7,817 bases of DNA from Rhodospirillales bacterium (GCA_025350425.1 JANXXW010000049.1:1-7817); one strand, 5' to 3'. Shown: positions 1-6,890, counted from the first letter of the stretch. The notes: generated from the letters alone by a model not told the origin. Made by a program: numbers and translations.

Positions 1-771
1 GGCGGCCGCTTCGTCAATCTCGCAATGAACTCGGCGACCGCCTACGAGCAGACCCGCCTGATGCAGGTTTTCCTGCTCGCCCACCCGCATCCGCGCATGG
101 TCGCGATTGGCTTGGATTCCGAATGGTGCGCCAGCGCCGGCGGTATCCACACATTCGGCTTCGACCGCCCGATCCCGGAATGGCTCTACACCGGCGGACG
201 CTGGGCCGGGTATCGCGCGCTGTTCAACCTGTATGCGCTGGAACGCGCCGGACAAGCATTCGCCGAATGGACCGGCCTGAAGCCCCGCCGCTACGGCCGC
301 GACGGCTACACCGGGTTCGTGCCGGACGACCGCGACTACGACCCTGTCCGCGTAGCCGCCTCCATTGCCACCGCCCAGCCCTGGACACCGCCCGAGAAGC
401 TCAGCCCCGATCCCGCCGCCTGGTCGATGCCGGGCATGGACCTGCTCCGCGCGGATCTCGTGGCGATTCCTGCGGGCACCGACAAGCTGCTGTTCTTCAT
501 GCCCTACCACCGTTCTCTGCTGCCGTTCGCGCCAGGGCCGGCGCGCGACCTGCTGGACGAGTGCAAGCGCCGGGTCACCGCTCTCGCCATTGCCACGCCG
601 CGCACTCTGGCCGTGGATTTCATGCGCCCGACCCCGATCACCCTGGATGCCGACAACTACTGGGACCCGCATCACTACCGTGCGGCCATCGCCGGGCGCA
701 TCGTGGGCGATCTCGCGATGGCCACGGCCGGGGCGACGTCCCAGGACTACGTGATCCCGCCGCGTCCGTGA
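1..771 (+). CDS. SGNH/DltD-like hypothetical protein, C-terminal part (5' end outside window)
   Basis: The reading frame is open from base 1, reading GGRFVNLAMNSATAYEQ, and ends at TGA 769-771, giving 256 visible residues. The true start lies upstream, so the Met at 25 is probably internal. I recognise the pattern of a hypothetical family with an SGNH-hydrolase-like or DltD-like fold: a strand-like LAMNSATAYEQ segment, then MVAIGLDSEWC, and near the C-terminus NYWDPHHYR. That last motif resembles the D-x-x-H catalytic pair of SGNH esterases/acyltransferases (Asp222 and His225 counted from base 1). The nucleophile-bearing GxS segment would lie before the window and cannot be checked. Such proteins are often found with surface-polysaccharide genes, sometimes in O-acylation, which fits the flippase and glycosyltransferase-like genes next door. 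The gene converges on the flippase with only 10 bp between stop codons. The catalytic role is inference; a non-enzymatic member of the fold is equally possible. Confidence 0.7.
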   Translation, partial: GGRFVNLAMNSATAYEQTRLMQVFLLAHPHPRMVAIGLDSEWCASAGGIHTFGFDRPIPEWLYTGGRWAGYRALFNLYALERAGQAFAEWTGLKPRRYGRDGYTGFVPDDRDYDPVRVAASIATAQPWTPPEKLSPDPAAWSMPGMDLLRADLVAIPAGTDKLLFFMPYHRSLLPFAPGPARDLLDECKRRVTALAIATPRTLAVDFMRPTPITLDADNYWDPHHYRAAIAGRIVGDLAMATAGATSQDYVIPPRP

Positions 772-781
772 CGGCTGGCGG

Positions 782-2242
782 CTAGCTAGGCACAGGTCGC
801 CGCAGGACGCCGAGTATGCGGTCGCGCAATTCGTTCCAGACCTCGGGCGCGGCCCACCTCGTCAGCGCGCCATAGAGGCTCACGCCGATGATGCCGATGA
901 TCGCGATGCGGCTCAGAGGGCGGTCGGCCAGCAAGGGCAGCGCCGCGACCGCCACGCCCGCGCCGACCGCTGTCGCGGCCAGCGCCAACGGCCGCAGATA
1001 AATTGCAGCGACCTGGGATACCGTGATCCCCACCTTGCGGTAGGCCGAAATCACGAAGATCGGTTGGGTGATCGCATAGAACGCGCATACGCCCCACGCG
1101 ACGCCCACCGAACTGTCAAGCCGGGCGCCGATCGTCACCAGCACAAAGAACAGTGGCACCTGGGCGAGCACCCAGTTCAGCACCGTCCTGAACTCGCCGC
1201 GCGCGTTGAGCAGGGCGCCTGCCACCCAGGAAACTGCGTCCAATGCCAGCCCGACGCTGAGCAGTTGAATGATCGGGATGGACGCCGCCCATTTCTGGCC
1301 GAACAAGCTGGTTACCAGCGGCGCCGCGATGGCCGCCTGGACGAGGGCAAGTGGCATCACGCAGAACGAAAGCAGCGTAGACGCCCTGAGCGCCGCGTCT
1401 CGTTGCCGCGCCGGGTCGGACTTCAGTTGGACCAGCATCGGGAACAGGACGTTGCTGAAATTGCCCGCCAGCATCCATAGCGGCTGGGCCGCTAGGCGGA
1501 AGCCGAAGTAATACGCCCCGACGATATCCTGTGTCGCAAGCAGGCCCAGGACCACGTAGTCGCCCTGGTTGATGAGCGCCGTGGCGGCCTTGGTGGTGAA
1601 GATCACAGCGGTGCTGCCGATGACGTATTTCCAGCGCGCCCGTTGCGGGCGGAAGCTCGTGCGGGCGCCGGAGAGGCGCCACAGCGCCACGGTCCGCACC
1701 GCGGCCATGATCGGCGCAGGGATCGCGAAGCTGTAGGGTCCGAAACCGGCCCAGGCGAACAACACCGTGAGCACCGCGAGCCCCAGCGTCTCCACCGTCC
1801 CATAAACGGCGAGGACGCCGAATTGCATACGGGCGCGCAACACCATCTGCGGCACGGTTGACAATGCTCCGAGCGGCATCGACAGCGCCAGAATGGACAG
1901 CATCCCGACCAGCTGCGGAGTTTTGTATAAATGCGCTGCGAGCGGGGACACGGCCACCACGACGACCCCGGCGAGAAGCGCCAGCCCAAAGCTGATCCAG
2001 AACGCCGCGCCAGCCCATAGGCCCAGGGCGCGCCGGCGCTGCAACACGACATCGTCGATGCCCACGTTGGTCAACGCCGCCGCGACGTTGGTGACGGTGT
2101 AGGTCAAGCCGATGATGCCAAAATCGGCGGGTACCAGCAACGCGGCCAGCAAGAGTTGGCTCACCAGGCCACTGGCGCGCGCCGCGACGTTCTGCGCCAG
2201 CATCCAGATCAGGCCATGCAGCGCACGGCGTCCCAGCGCCAT
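782..2242 (-). CDS. Wzx-type polysaccharide flippase (MOP superfamily, lipopolysaccharide biosynthesis protein)
   Basis: An integral membrane protein of about 486 residues, the usual size for Wzx/PST polysaccharide transporters. It is dominated by hydrophobic helices, roughly 12 or more. The N-terminal stretch GLVSQLLLAALLVPADFGIIGL, followed by an NVGIDDVVLQRR-like segment, is typical of the polysaccharide-biosynthesis flippase families (Polysacc_synt type, WzxC-like). Such proteins move lipid-linked oligosaccharide units, or related surface glycans, across the inner membrane. I chose ATG at 2242 because AGGAAAG lies immediately before it and the first helix follows after the expected short basic segment. 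TTG at 2266 (with GGGAG about 8 bases upstream) or GTG at 2263 would add 7-8 residues. The nearest upstream gene on this strand is the glycosyltransferase-like gene, whose stop is about 138 bp away, so the two may be co-transcribed. The sugar substrate cannot be read from the sequence. Confidence 0.85.
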   Translation of the reverse strand: MALGRRALHGLIWMLAQNVAARASGLVSQLLLAALLVPADFGIIGLTYTVTNVAAALTNVGIDDVVLQRRRALGLWAGAAFWISFGLALLAGVVVVAVSPLAAHLYKTPQLVGMLSILALSMPLGALSTVPQMVLRARMQFGVLAVYGTVETLGLAVLTVLFAWAGFGPYSFAIPAPIMAAVRTVALWRLSGARTSFRPQRARWKYVIGSTAVIFTTKAATALINQGDYVVLGLLATQDIVGAYYFGFRLAAQPLWMLAGNFSNVLFPMLVQLKSDPARQRDAALRASTLLSFCVMPLALVQAAIAAPLVTSLFGQKWAASIPIIQLLSVGLALDAVSWVAGALLNARGEFRTVLNWVLAQVPLFFVLVTIGARLDSSVGVAWGVCAFYAITQPIFVISAYRKVGITVSQVAAIYLRPLALAATAVGAGVAVAALPLLADRPLSRIAIIGIIGVSLYGALTRWAAPEVWNELRDRILGVLRRPVPS

Positions 2243-2315
2243 CTTTCCTGGACCCGCCGCCACCAATGTCGCCGCTCCCGATGAAGCGGATCTCGCCGCG
2301 TGATCTACCGATGTT

Positions 2316-2330
2316 ACCTGCTTTGCAGGT
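2316..2330. repeat. Short perfect inverted repeat (6-bp arms, 3-base loop)
   Basis: ACCTGC and GCAGGT flank a TTT loop, within the 138-bp gap between the glycosyltransferase-like stop and the flippase start. There is no T-run after it on either strand, so it does not look like a rho-independent terminator. It could be a small hairpin in the flippase leader or a protein-binding palindrome, but an arm this short can also arise by chance. Confidence 0.3.
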
Positions 2331-2380
2331 GCATTGGGGTAATTGAAAAGTGTGGTGCCGCAGGCTTGTCGAGCGTTGTG

Positions 2381-3463
2381 CTAGCCCACCCGCGATTTCC
2401 AATGAATCGGGGAGCGTGCCAGCGAACCAAACAGTCGGACCAATCCCGACCTGGGCCAGCGGATCCAGGCCGGGCGCGATGAACCGCCGGCAACGGGACT
2501 ACCAGTCGGCACGGCCTGCTCGAGTCGCGCCACGTTCAGCAACCACAGCTTGAGCTTTCCCAGCCGTGCCTTCAGAGCGCCGCGCGACCGTCGGCGGAAC
2601 TCTTTTGGCAGCAGATGCAGGTAACGCTCGGAATCCACTCGGTTCAATTGCCGGCGCGTATCGCTCCAGGGTAGCACGAAACTCAACAAGGGAGGGTTCG
2701 ACTTCAGGATTGTCTCGATGTAGCGCCTTGGGTCGAGCACCGGATGTAAGAATGTCGAACCGGCATGGTGCGGCAGATCCTCCTCCAAGGTCGGAGGAAA
2801 CCAGTCATACGCGCCGAGGGTGCCGAATTCCTCCAGCGACCGATGGGCGTAGCCGGCGCGCGCGATCTCGGTCAGCAGAAAGGCCTCGCTCATTGGCCAG
2901 TATCGGACCTTCTGATCGGTGGACATCTCCATCCGGCGCTGGCGCATCTTCATAAGCGCGCGGCGAGAAAACACGGTGATGCAGTTGAGCGAACCGCGCA
3001 TTTCGTCTATCGGATAGGTCTGACGATGAGTCTTGGACCAGAACCATTCCTCGACCGGAATCCGAAACGGTAAAGCAACAAAGTCCACGCGCTCTCTGAC
3101 GACTCGCGCGATCAGGTCGGCGATCGATCCCTGGATCAACGCATCGTATTCGATGAATACGTAATAATCGTAATCGCCATGCTCGGCGAGGAACTGGTAA
3201 TGCGCGTAATCCGGGTTCCACCAGAGTAACGAGCCTTTTTCGAACCGGTTCGCAAGGCCCGAACGGACCAGGTCGGCGTTCGTGAACCGGGTCACGTTGG
3301 GGAACGCGACCGGGCCGACCGCGCCGTTCGTCTCGTCGATGGATACAAAGAAGTCGCCCGAGCCCGTAACGTCCTCGAGACGATGCGCTTGGCGTTCGAC
3401 AAATTCGTCCCAGGCATAAGTCTTGAACACAACTGCAAAACGGTCAGACAACACCGGCATCAT
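2381..3463 (-). CDS. Putative glycosyltransferase-like protein (GT-A-type signature), surface polysaccharide context
   Basis: A soluble-looking protein of 360 residues with no signal peptide or clear membrane helix. I do not recognise a named gene. Features suggesting a nucleotide-sugar-dependent GT-A transferase are: an N-terminal beta-strand RFAVVFKTY (8-16); WWNPDY (81-86); a hydrophobic strand ending in an acidic triplet, YYVFIEYDALI, with Glu105-Tyr-Asp107 where GT-A enzymes carry DxD; a later ITVFSRRALMKM (162-173) resembling the acceptor-side strand/helix; and PMSEAFLLTEIARAG (190-204), whose Glu193 could be the catalytic-base position. The last 60 or so residues are basic and poorly patterned. 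The start is ATG 3463 or the adjacent ATG 3460; neither has a strong Shine-Dalgarno sequence. The flippase lies downstream on the same strand, suggesting a role in building a surface glycan. Family and substrate are inference. Another fold with a metal-binding acidic motif cannot be excluded. Confidence 0.6.
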   Translation of the reverse strand: MMPVLSDRFAVVFKTYAWDEFVERQAHRLEDVTGSGDFFVSIDETNGAVGPVAFPNVTRFTNADLVRSGLANRFEKGSLLWWNPDYAHYQFLAEHGDYDYYVFIEYDALIQGSIADLIARVVRERVDFVALPFRIPVEEWFWSKTHRQTYPIDEMRGSLNCITVFSRRALMKMRQRRMEMSTDQKVRYWPMSEAFLLTEIARAGYAHRSLEEFGTLGAYDWFPPTLEEDLPHHAGSTFLHPVLDPRRYIETILKSNPPLLSFVLPWSDTRRQLNRVDSERYLHLLPKEFRRRSRGALKARLGKLKLWLLNVARLEQAVPTGSPVAGGSSRPAWIRWPRSGLVRLFGSLARSPIHWKSRVG

Positions 3464-3638
3464 GCCAAAGGTCCAGTAAGTAACAAACCTGTGTAATACA
3501 AATCGCCCACGCGCCTAGACGAAAGATTTTCTTGAGAATGCAAGAGCGGCTCGGTGGTCGAAATATGCGATCCGATGTGATTACGTAAATAATGTTTGTT
3601 AAGTCACACCAGATCGTGGGCAGGCTTGCTGGCCGAAA
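3464..3638 (-). promoter_or_regulatory. AT-rich intergenic region, probably carrying the promoter of the glycosyltransferase-like gene
   Basis: This 175-bp gap lies between the mutM stop and the glycosyltransferase-like start, both on the - strand. It is clearly poorer in G+C than the rest: bases 3541-3600 contain 26 G/C of 60. An 8-bp palindrome, TTACGTAA, sits at 3581-3588. I found no convincing -35/-10 pair and no hairpin-plus-T-run terminator for mutM. The regulatory role is inferred from position and composition only. Confidence 0.35.
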
Positions 3639-4478
3639 TTATCGTTGTGTTTTTCCACAGTAGAATGTCGATCGTCCGCCCTGCGCGATGCGCCGGATCC
3701 CGGCGCATTCCGGCACTCCTGGACAGCGCTCGCATTGCTGCCCCTCGCGTCCGTAAACTTTAAACGCATGTTGAAAGTAACCGAGCTCGCCATCGGGCTG
3801 CACGTAATCACGCAAGCTCGACCCGCCGGCCGCGATCGCCTCGGTCAGCGTGGCCTTGATCTCGGGCACCAGTCGCGCGGCCCGGCTTCCCGCCACGGTT
3901 CGCGCGGATCGGCGGGGGCTGAGTCCCGCGCGGAACAACGCCTCGCACACATAGATGTTACCGAGCCCCGCCACGACGCGCTGGTCCAGCAGCGCCGCCT
4001 TGATCGGCGTGCGTTTATCCGTGAGCGACGCCGAGAGACTGGAAGCCGTGAACGCCTCGTCGAGCGCTTCTGGCCCCAGCCCCGCCAGCAGGCGGTGCGC
4101 GTCCTCGCTCGCCGTCGCCACCAGATCGACCGAGCCGAAGCGGCGTGGATCGACAAACCCCACCCGCCAGCCGTCGTCGGTCTCCAGCGTCAGGTGCTCG
4201 TGCGCCGGGATGGCGTTGGGGTGGCGTGGCCCGATGTTCATCCGCCCGGACATGCCGAGATGGATTAGCACTGATGTCCCGCCATCCAGCCGCATCAGAA
4301 TGTATTTTGCGCGCCGCCGGAAGCTCTCCACCCGCGCGCCGGTCAGTCTCGCCGCCAGGCCGGGCGGGAACGCCCACCGCATGTTTTCGCGATGCGTCTG
4401 CGCGCGCACGATCACGCGGCCTTGCAGCTTCGACCGCAGGCCACGCATCACAGTCTCGACTTCGGGGAGTTCCGGCAT
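3639..4478 (-). CDS. mutM: Formamidopyrimidine-DNA glycosylase (Fpg/MutM)
   Basis: A base-excision-repair glycosylase/AP lyase that removes 8-oxoguanine and formamidopyrimidines from DNA. The start at ATG 4478 is fixed by the family hallmark MPELPEVETV: after Met removal, Pro is the catalytic N-terminus and Glu the general acid. The frame stays open upstream, but that extension would run into ubiE and is unlike the family. Also visible are RRRAKYI with the catalytic Lys58, LIHLGMSGRMNIGP, the helix-two-turn-helix region VAGLGNIYVCEALFRAGLSP, and the C-terminal zinc-finger loop with IRRIAQGGRSTFYC. The length of 279 residues is normal. One oddity: the usual final C-x-x-C pair is Cys274-Gly-Lys-Thr277, so the fourth zinc ligand is absent at its standard place. 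An extra Cys258 lies after Cys249 and Cys252 and may replace it. The gene is divergent from ubiE, with 30 bp between start codons. Confidence 0.96.
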   Translation of the reverse strand: MPELPEVETVMRGLRSKLQGRVIVRAQTHRENMRWAFPPGLAARLTGARVESFRRRAKYILMRLDGGTSVLIHLGMSGRMNIGPRHPNAIPAHEHLTLETDDGWRVGFVDPRRFGSVDLVATASEDAHRLLAGLGPEALDEAFTASSLSASLTDKRTPIKAALLDQRVVAGLGNIYVCEALFRAGLSPRRSARTVAGSRAARLVPEIKATLTEAIAAGGSSLRDYVQPDGELGYFQHAFKVYGREGQQCERCPGVPECAGIRRIAQGGRSTFYCGKTQR

Positions 4479-4491
4479 AGGTTCGTTAGAA

Positions 4492-4519
4492 GCTATAGAG
4501 TGTTCCGCATGACCGACAA
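4492..4519 (-). promoter_or_regulatory. Candidate sigma70-type promoter for mutM
   Basis: Read on the - strand, TTGTCG (4514-4519) is followed 16 bases later by TATAGC (4492-4497). Each matches 4 of 6 consensus bases. Transcription would start about 7 bases before the mutM ATG at 4478. The -35 box would lie inside the first codons of ubiE. The 30-bp gap between the two divergent start codons leaves little room, so their control elements must overlap each other or the genes. This is a visual match only. Confidence 0.3.
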
Positions 4520-5261
4520 TCCCCCTCCAGCCAACACCGATTTCGGTTTCACCCAGGTCCCGCTCGCAGCCAAGAAGCCGATGGTGCGCGCGGTGTTCGA
4601 CAGCGTCGCGCCGAAATACGACCTGATGAACGACATCATGTCCCTCGGCGTGCATCGCGTCTGGAAGCGCGTGTTCATCACCGCCCTCGACCCCCGACCC
4701 GGCCGCCGCCTGCTTGATCTCGCCGGCGGCACCGGAGATATCGCCTTCGGCTGGCTCGCGGCCGGCGGCGGTCCGGCCATCCTATCCGACATCAACCCCA
4801 ACATGCTGGCAGTCGGGCGCGACCGCGCCATCGAGCGCGGCTACGGGACGGACCTTGATTTCCTCACCGCCGACGCGGAAATCCTGCCCTTGCCCAGCGC
4901 TTCGATGGATGTCGTGTCGATGGCGTTCGGCCTGCGCAACTGCACCGACAAGCCAGCCGTGCTGGCCGAGGCGCGCCGCGTGCTGCGGCCGGGTGGGCGG
5001 TTCCTCTGCCTCGAATTCAGCCGGGTCCGCGTTGCCGCCTTGAAGCCGATCTACGACGCCTGGTCGTTCCAGGTGCTGCCGCGCCTGGGCCGCGCCATCG
5101 CCGGCGACGCCGACAGCTACCGCTATCTCGCCGAGAGCATCCGCACCTTCCCTGACCAGGACACGCTGGCCGCCATGATGCGGGCCGCCGGGCTCGCCCG
5201 TGTCAGCGTCCGCAACCTCACCGGCGGCATCGCCGCGATCCATACGGGATGGCGGCTGTGA
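4509..5261 (+). CDS. ubiE: UbiE/COQ5 C-methyltransferase (demethoxy-benzoquinol/demethylmenaquinol methyltransferase)
   Basis: An S-adenosylmethionine-dependent C-methylation step of ubiquinone biosynthesis (in menaquinone makers, also demethylmenaquinol methylation). Its 250 residues are the family length. The hallmarks are in order: VFDSVAPKYDLMND (29-42) with MSLGVHRVWK after it; SAM-binding motif I LLDLAGGTGD (68-77); GLRNCTD (141-147), followed by EARRVLRPGGRFLCLEFSR; and the C-terminal YLAESIRTFPDQ and GGIAAIHTGWR. I chose ATG 4509 because it gives the usual short N-terminus; the frame is open further upstream, but that would overlap mutM. No strong Shine-Dalgarno is visible. It is the first gene of a tight run with coaBC and dut, and its last 13 bases overlap the coaBC start. 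The ubiB gene that often follows ubiE in alphaproteobacteria is absent here. Confidence 0.95.
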   Translation: MTDNPPPANTDFGFTQVPLAAKKPMVRAVFDSVAPKYDLMNDIMSLGVHRVWKRVFITALDPRPGRRLLDLAGGTGDIAFGWLAAGGGPAILSDINPNMLAVGRDRAIERGYGTDLDFLTADAEILPLPSASMDVVSMAFGLRNCTDKPAVLAEARRVLRPGGRFLCLEFSRVRVAALKPIYDAWSFQVLPRLGRAIAGDADSYRYLAESIRTFPDQDTLAAMMRAAGLARVSVRNLTGGIAAIHTGWRL

Positions 5262-6444
5262 AGGTCCTGCTGATCGTCAGCGGCGGCATCGCGGCCTACA
5301 AGTCGCTCGAATTGGTGCGCCTGCTGCGTCGAACCGGTCACACCGTCACCGCCGTGCTCACGGCGGGCGGTGCCAATTTCGTGACCCAGCTGAGCCTCAG
5401 CGCGATAACCGGGAACAAGGTCTATACCGACCTGTTCTCGCTCACCGATGAAAGCGAGATGGGCCACATCCAGCTCTCCCGCAGCGCCGATGTCATCGTG
5501 GTCGCGCCCGCCTCCGCCGACATCCTGGCCCGCATGGCGGCTGGCATCGCCAATGACCTGCGACCACCGTGCTGCTCGCCACTGACAAGAGGGTGCTGGT
5601 GGCGCCTGCCATGAACGTGCGGATGTGGACCCACGCCGCCACCCTGGCCAACATGGCGACCCTGGTCGCGCGCGGCGTGGCCGTGGTCGGACCCAACGAG
5701 GGCGCCATGGCCTGCAACGAGTATGGCGCCGGGCGCCTGTCCGACCCCGCCGCCATCCTCGCCGCCATCCTCGCCCTTGTGCACGGACCCCAGCCGCTCG
5801 ATGGCCGCCACGCCCTCGTCACCAGCGGCCCCACGCATGAGCCGATCGACCCCGTCCGCTACATCGCCAACCGCAGCAGCGGGCGCCAGGGCCACGCCAT
5901 CGCCGCCGCGCTGGCGGCACTCGGCGCCCGCGTCACCCTGATAACCGGCCCTGTCGCCCTCGCCGACCCGGCCGGCATCCACACCGTCCACATCGAGACC
6001 GCCGACGAGATGCTTGCCGCCTGCGCCGCCGCCCTCCCCGCCGACATCGCCGTCTGCGCGGCGGCGGTGGCGGACTGGCGTGTGGCCCACGCGGCGCCAC
6101 TCAAGCTGAAGAAGTCTCCCGGCGCGCCGCCGCCCACGATCGAGCTGGCCCCCAACCCCGACATCCTGGCGACCCTCTCCGCTCATGGGCCGAACCGCCC
6201 CCGCCTCGTGGTCGGCTTCGCGGCCGAGACCAACGACGTGCTGGCCCACGCCACCGAGAAACGCCGCCGCAAAGGCTGCGACTGGATCGTGGCGAACGAC
6301 GTGGGCGCGGGCACCACCACTATGGGCGGCGAGGACAACGAGGTGCATCTGGTCACCGCCGAGAGCGCCGAGCACTGGCCCCGCCTGCCCAAGGCCGAGG
6401 TCGCCACCCGTCTCGCCGCCCGCATCGCGGAGGCGCTGGCGTGA
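5249..6444 (+). pseudogene. coaBC: Bifunctional phosphopantothenoylcysteine decarboxylase / phosphopantothenate-cysteine ligase, frameshifted
   Basis: CoaBC (Dfp) couples cysteine to 4'-phosphopantothenate and decarboxylates the product to 4'-phosphopantetheine in coenzyme A synthesis. The 5' part starts at ATG 5249 inside the end of ubiE. It encodes the flavin-binding CoaC start (SGGIAAYKSLEL), catalytic His73 in MGHIQLSR, and APASADILARM up to GIANDL. After Leu104 (codon 5558-5560) that frame turns to unrelated residues and stops at 5614. The normal continuation, ATTVLLATDKRVLVAPAMN, is in the next frame, as if one G were missing between 5560 and 5561. That frame then carries PAMN (5605-5616), the Cys in EGAMACNEYGAGR (5713-5715), the CoaB domain (TSGPTHEPIDPVRYIANRSSGR, VAAAVADWR, VGFAAET, ANDVGAG) and TGA 6442-6444. 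With the base restored, the protein would be about 398 residues, the normal size. Both halves are otherwise intact, suggesting a sequencing error or very recent mutation; GTG 5569 or ATG 5611 could only give a decarboxylase lacking its His. Confidence 0.9.
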
Positions 6445-6890
6445 TGCCCGACATCCGCATCCAGCGCCTTGCGCACAGCCACGGCCTCCAACTGCCCGCA
6501 TACGCCACAGCGGGCGCCGCCGCCTTCGACCTTGTCGCCGCCGTAGACCAGCCGGTCGAGATACAGCCCGGCGGCCGGGCGCTGATCCCCACCGGCCTCC
6601 GCATGGCGCTCCCCGCCGGCCACGAACTGCAAGTCCGCCCCCGCTCCGGCCTGGCACTCAATCACGGCATCACGCTCGCCAACGCCCCCGGCACGATCGA
6701 CGAGGATTACCGGGGCGAGATCGGCGTCATCCTGCTCAACACCGGCAACACGGCCTTCACGGTCGAGCGCGGGATGCGGATCGCCCAGGCCGTGCTCGCG
6801 CCGGTCATCCGCGCCACCTTCGTCGAAGCCGCCGATCTCGACGAAACCGCGCGCGGCGGCGGGGGTTTCGGCAGCACCGGGCAGGTTTGA
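6444..6890 (+). CDS. dut: Deoxyuridine 5'-triphosphate nucleotidohydrolase (dUTPase)
   Basis: It hydrolyses dUTP to dUMP and pyrophosphate, keeping uracil out of DNA and supplying dUMP for thymidylate synthesis; the family is a homotrimer with Mg2+. Its 148 residues are the standard length, with all five motifs present: 1, AGAAAFDLVAA (23-33), with Ala27 where Gly is common; 2, RPRSGLA (65-71); 3, GTIDEDYRGE (83-92), holding catalytic Asp86 and uracil-stacking Tyr89; 4, ERGMRIAQAVLAP (108-120); and 5, the glycine-rich RGGGGFGSTG (137-146). ATG 6444 overlaps the coaBC stop by one base (TGATG), the usual sign of translational coupling. GTG 6441 would add one residue. A GGAGG at 6429-6433 serves either start. 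The dut gene commonly follows coaBC in proteobacteria, so this placement is ordinary. Confidence 0.96.
   Translation: MPDIRIQRLAHSHGLQLPAYATAGAAAFDLVAAVDQPVEIQPGGRALIPTGLRMALPAGHELQVRPRSGLALNHGITLANAPGTIDEDYRGEIGVILLNTGNTAFTVERGMRIAQAVLAPVIRATFVEAADLDETARGGGGFGSTGQV

Noticed and set aside
772..781. A bidirectional terminator between the convergent stop codons
   Set aside because: The gap is only 10 bases, and no GC-rich hairpin with a T-run is seen; GCTAGC at 781-786 is too short to count.
1116..2402. A 428-codon open frame overlapping the flippase on the same strand
   Set aside because: The translation is Arg/Gly-rich with no membrane segments or family pattern, while the overlapping frame gives a clear multi-helix flippase.
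4392..4508. An upstream extension of ubiE
   Set aside because: The added residues overlap mutM, are Arg/His-rich and do not belong to the UbiE family, which normally begins near ATG 4509.
4479..4655. An N-terminal extension of mutM to an upstream ATG
   Set aside because: Fpg enzymes need Pro directly after the initiator Met as catalytic N-terminus, so MPELPEVE at 4478 must be the start. The extension would also overlap ubiE.
5555..5565. Programmed ribosomal frameshifting in coaBC
   Set aside because: There is no slippery heptamer or homopolymer and no evident stimulatory element, and CoaBC families are not known to use recoding.
5422..6657. A 411-codon open frame on the - strand opposite coaBC and dut
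   Set aside because: Low-complexity G/R/A-rich translation with no recognisable motif. It mirrors the GC-rich third positions of coaBC, whose protein motifs are unmistakable on the + strand.
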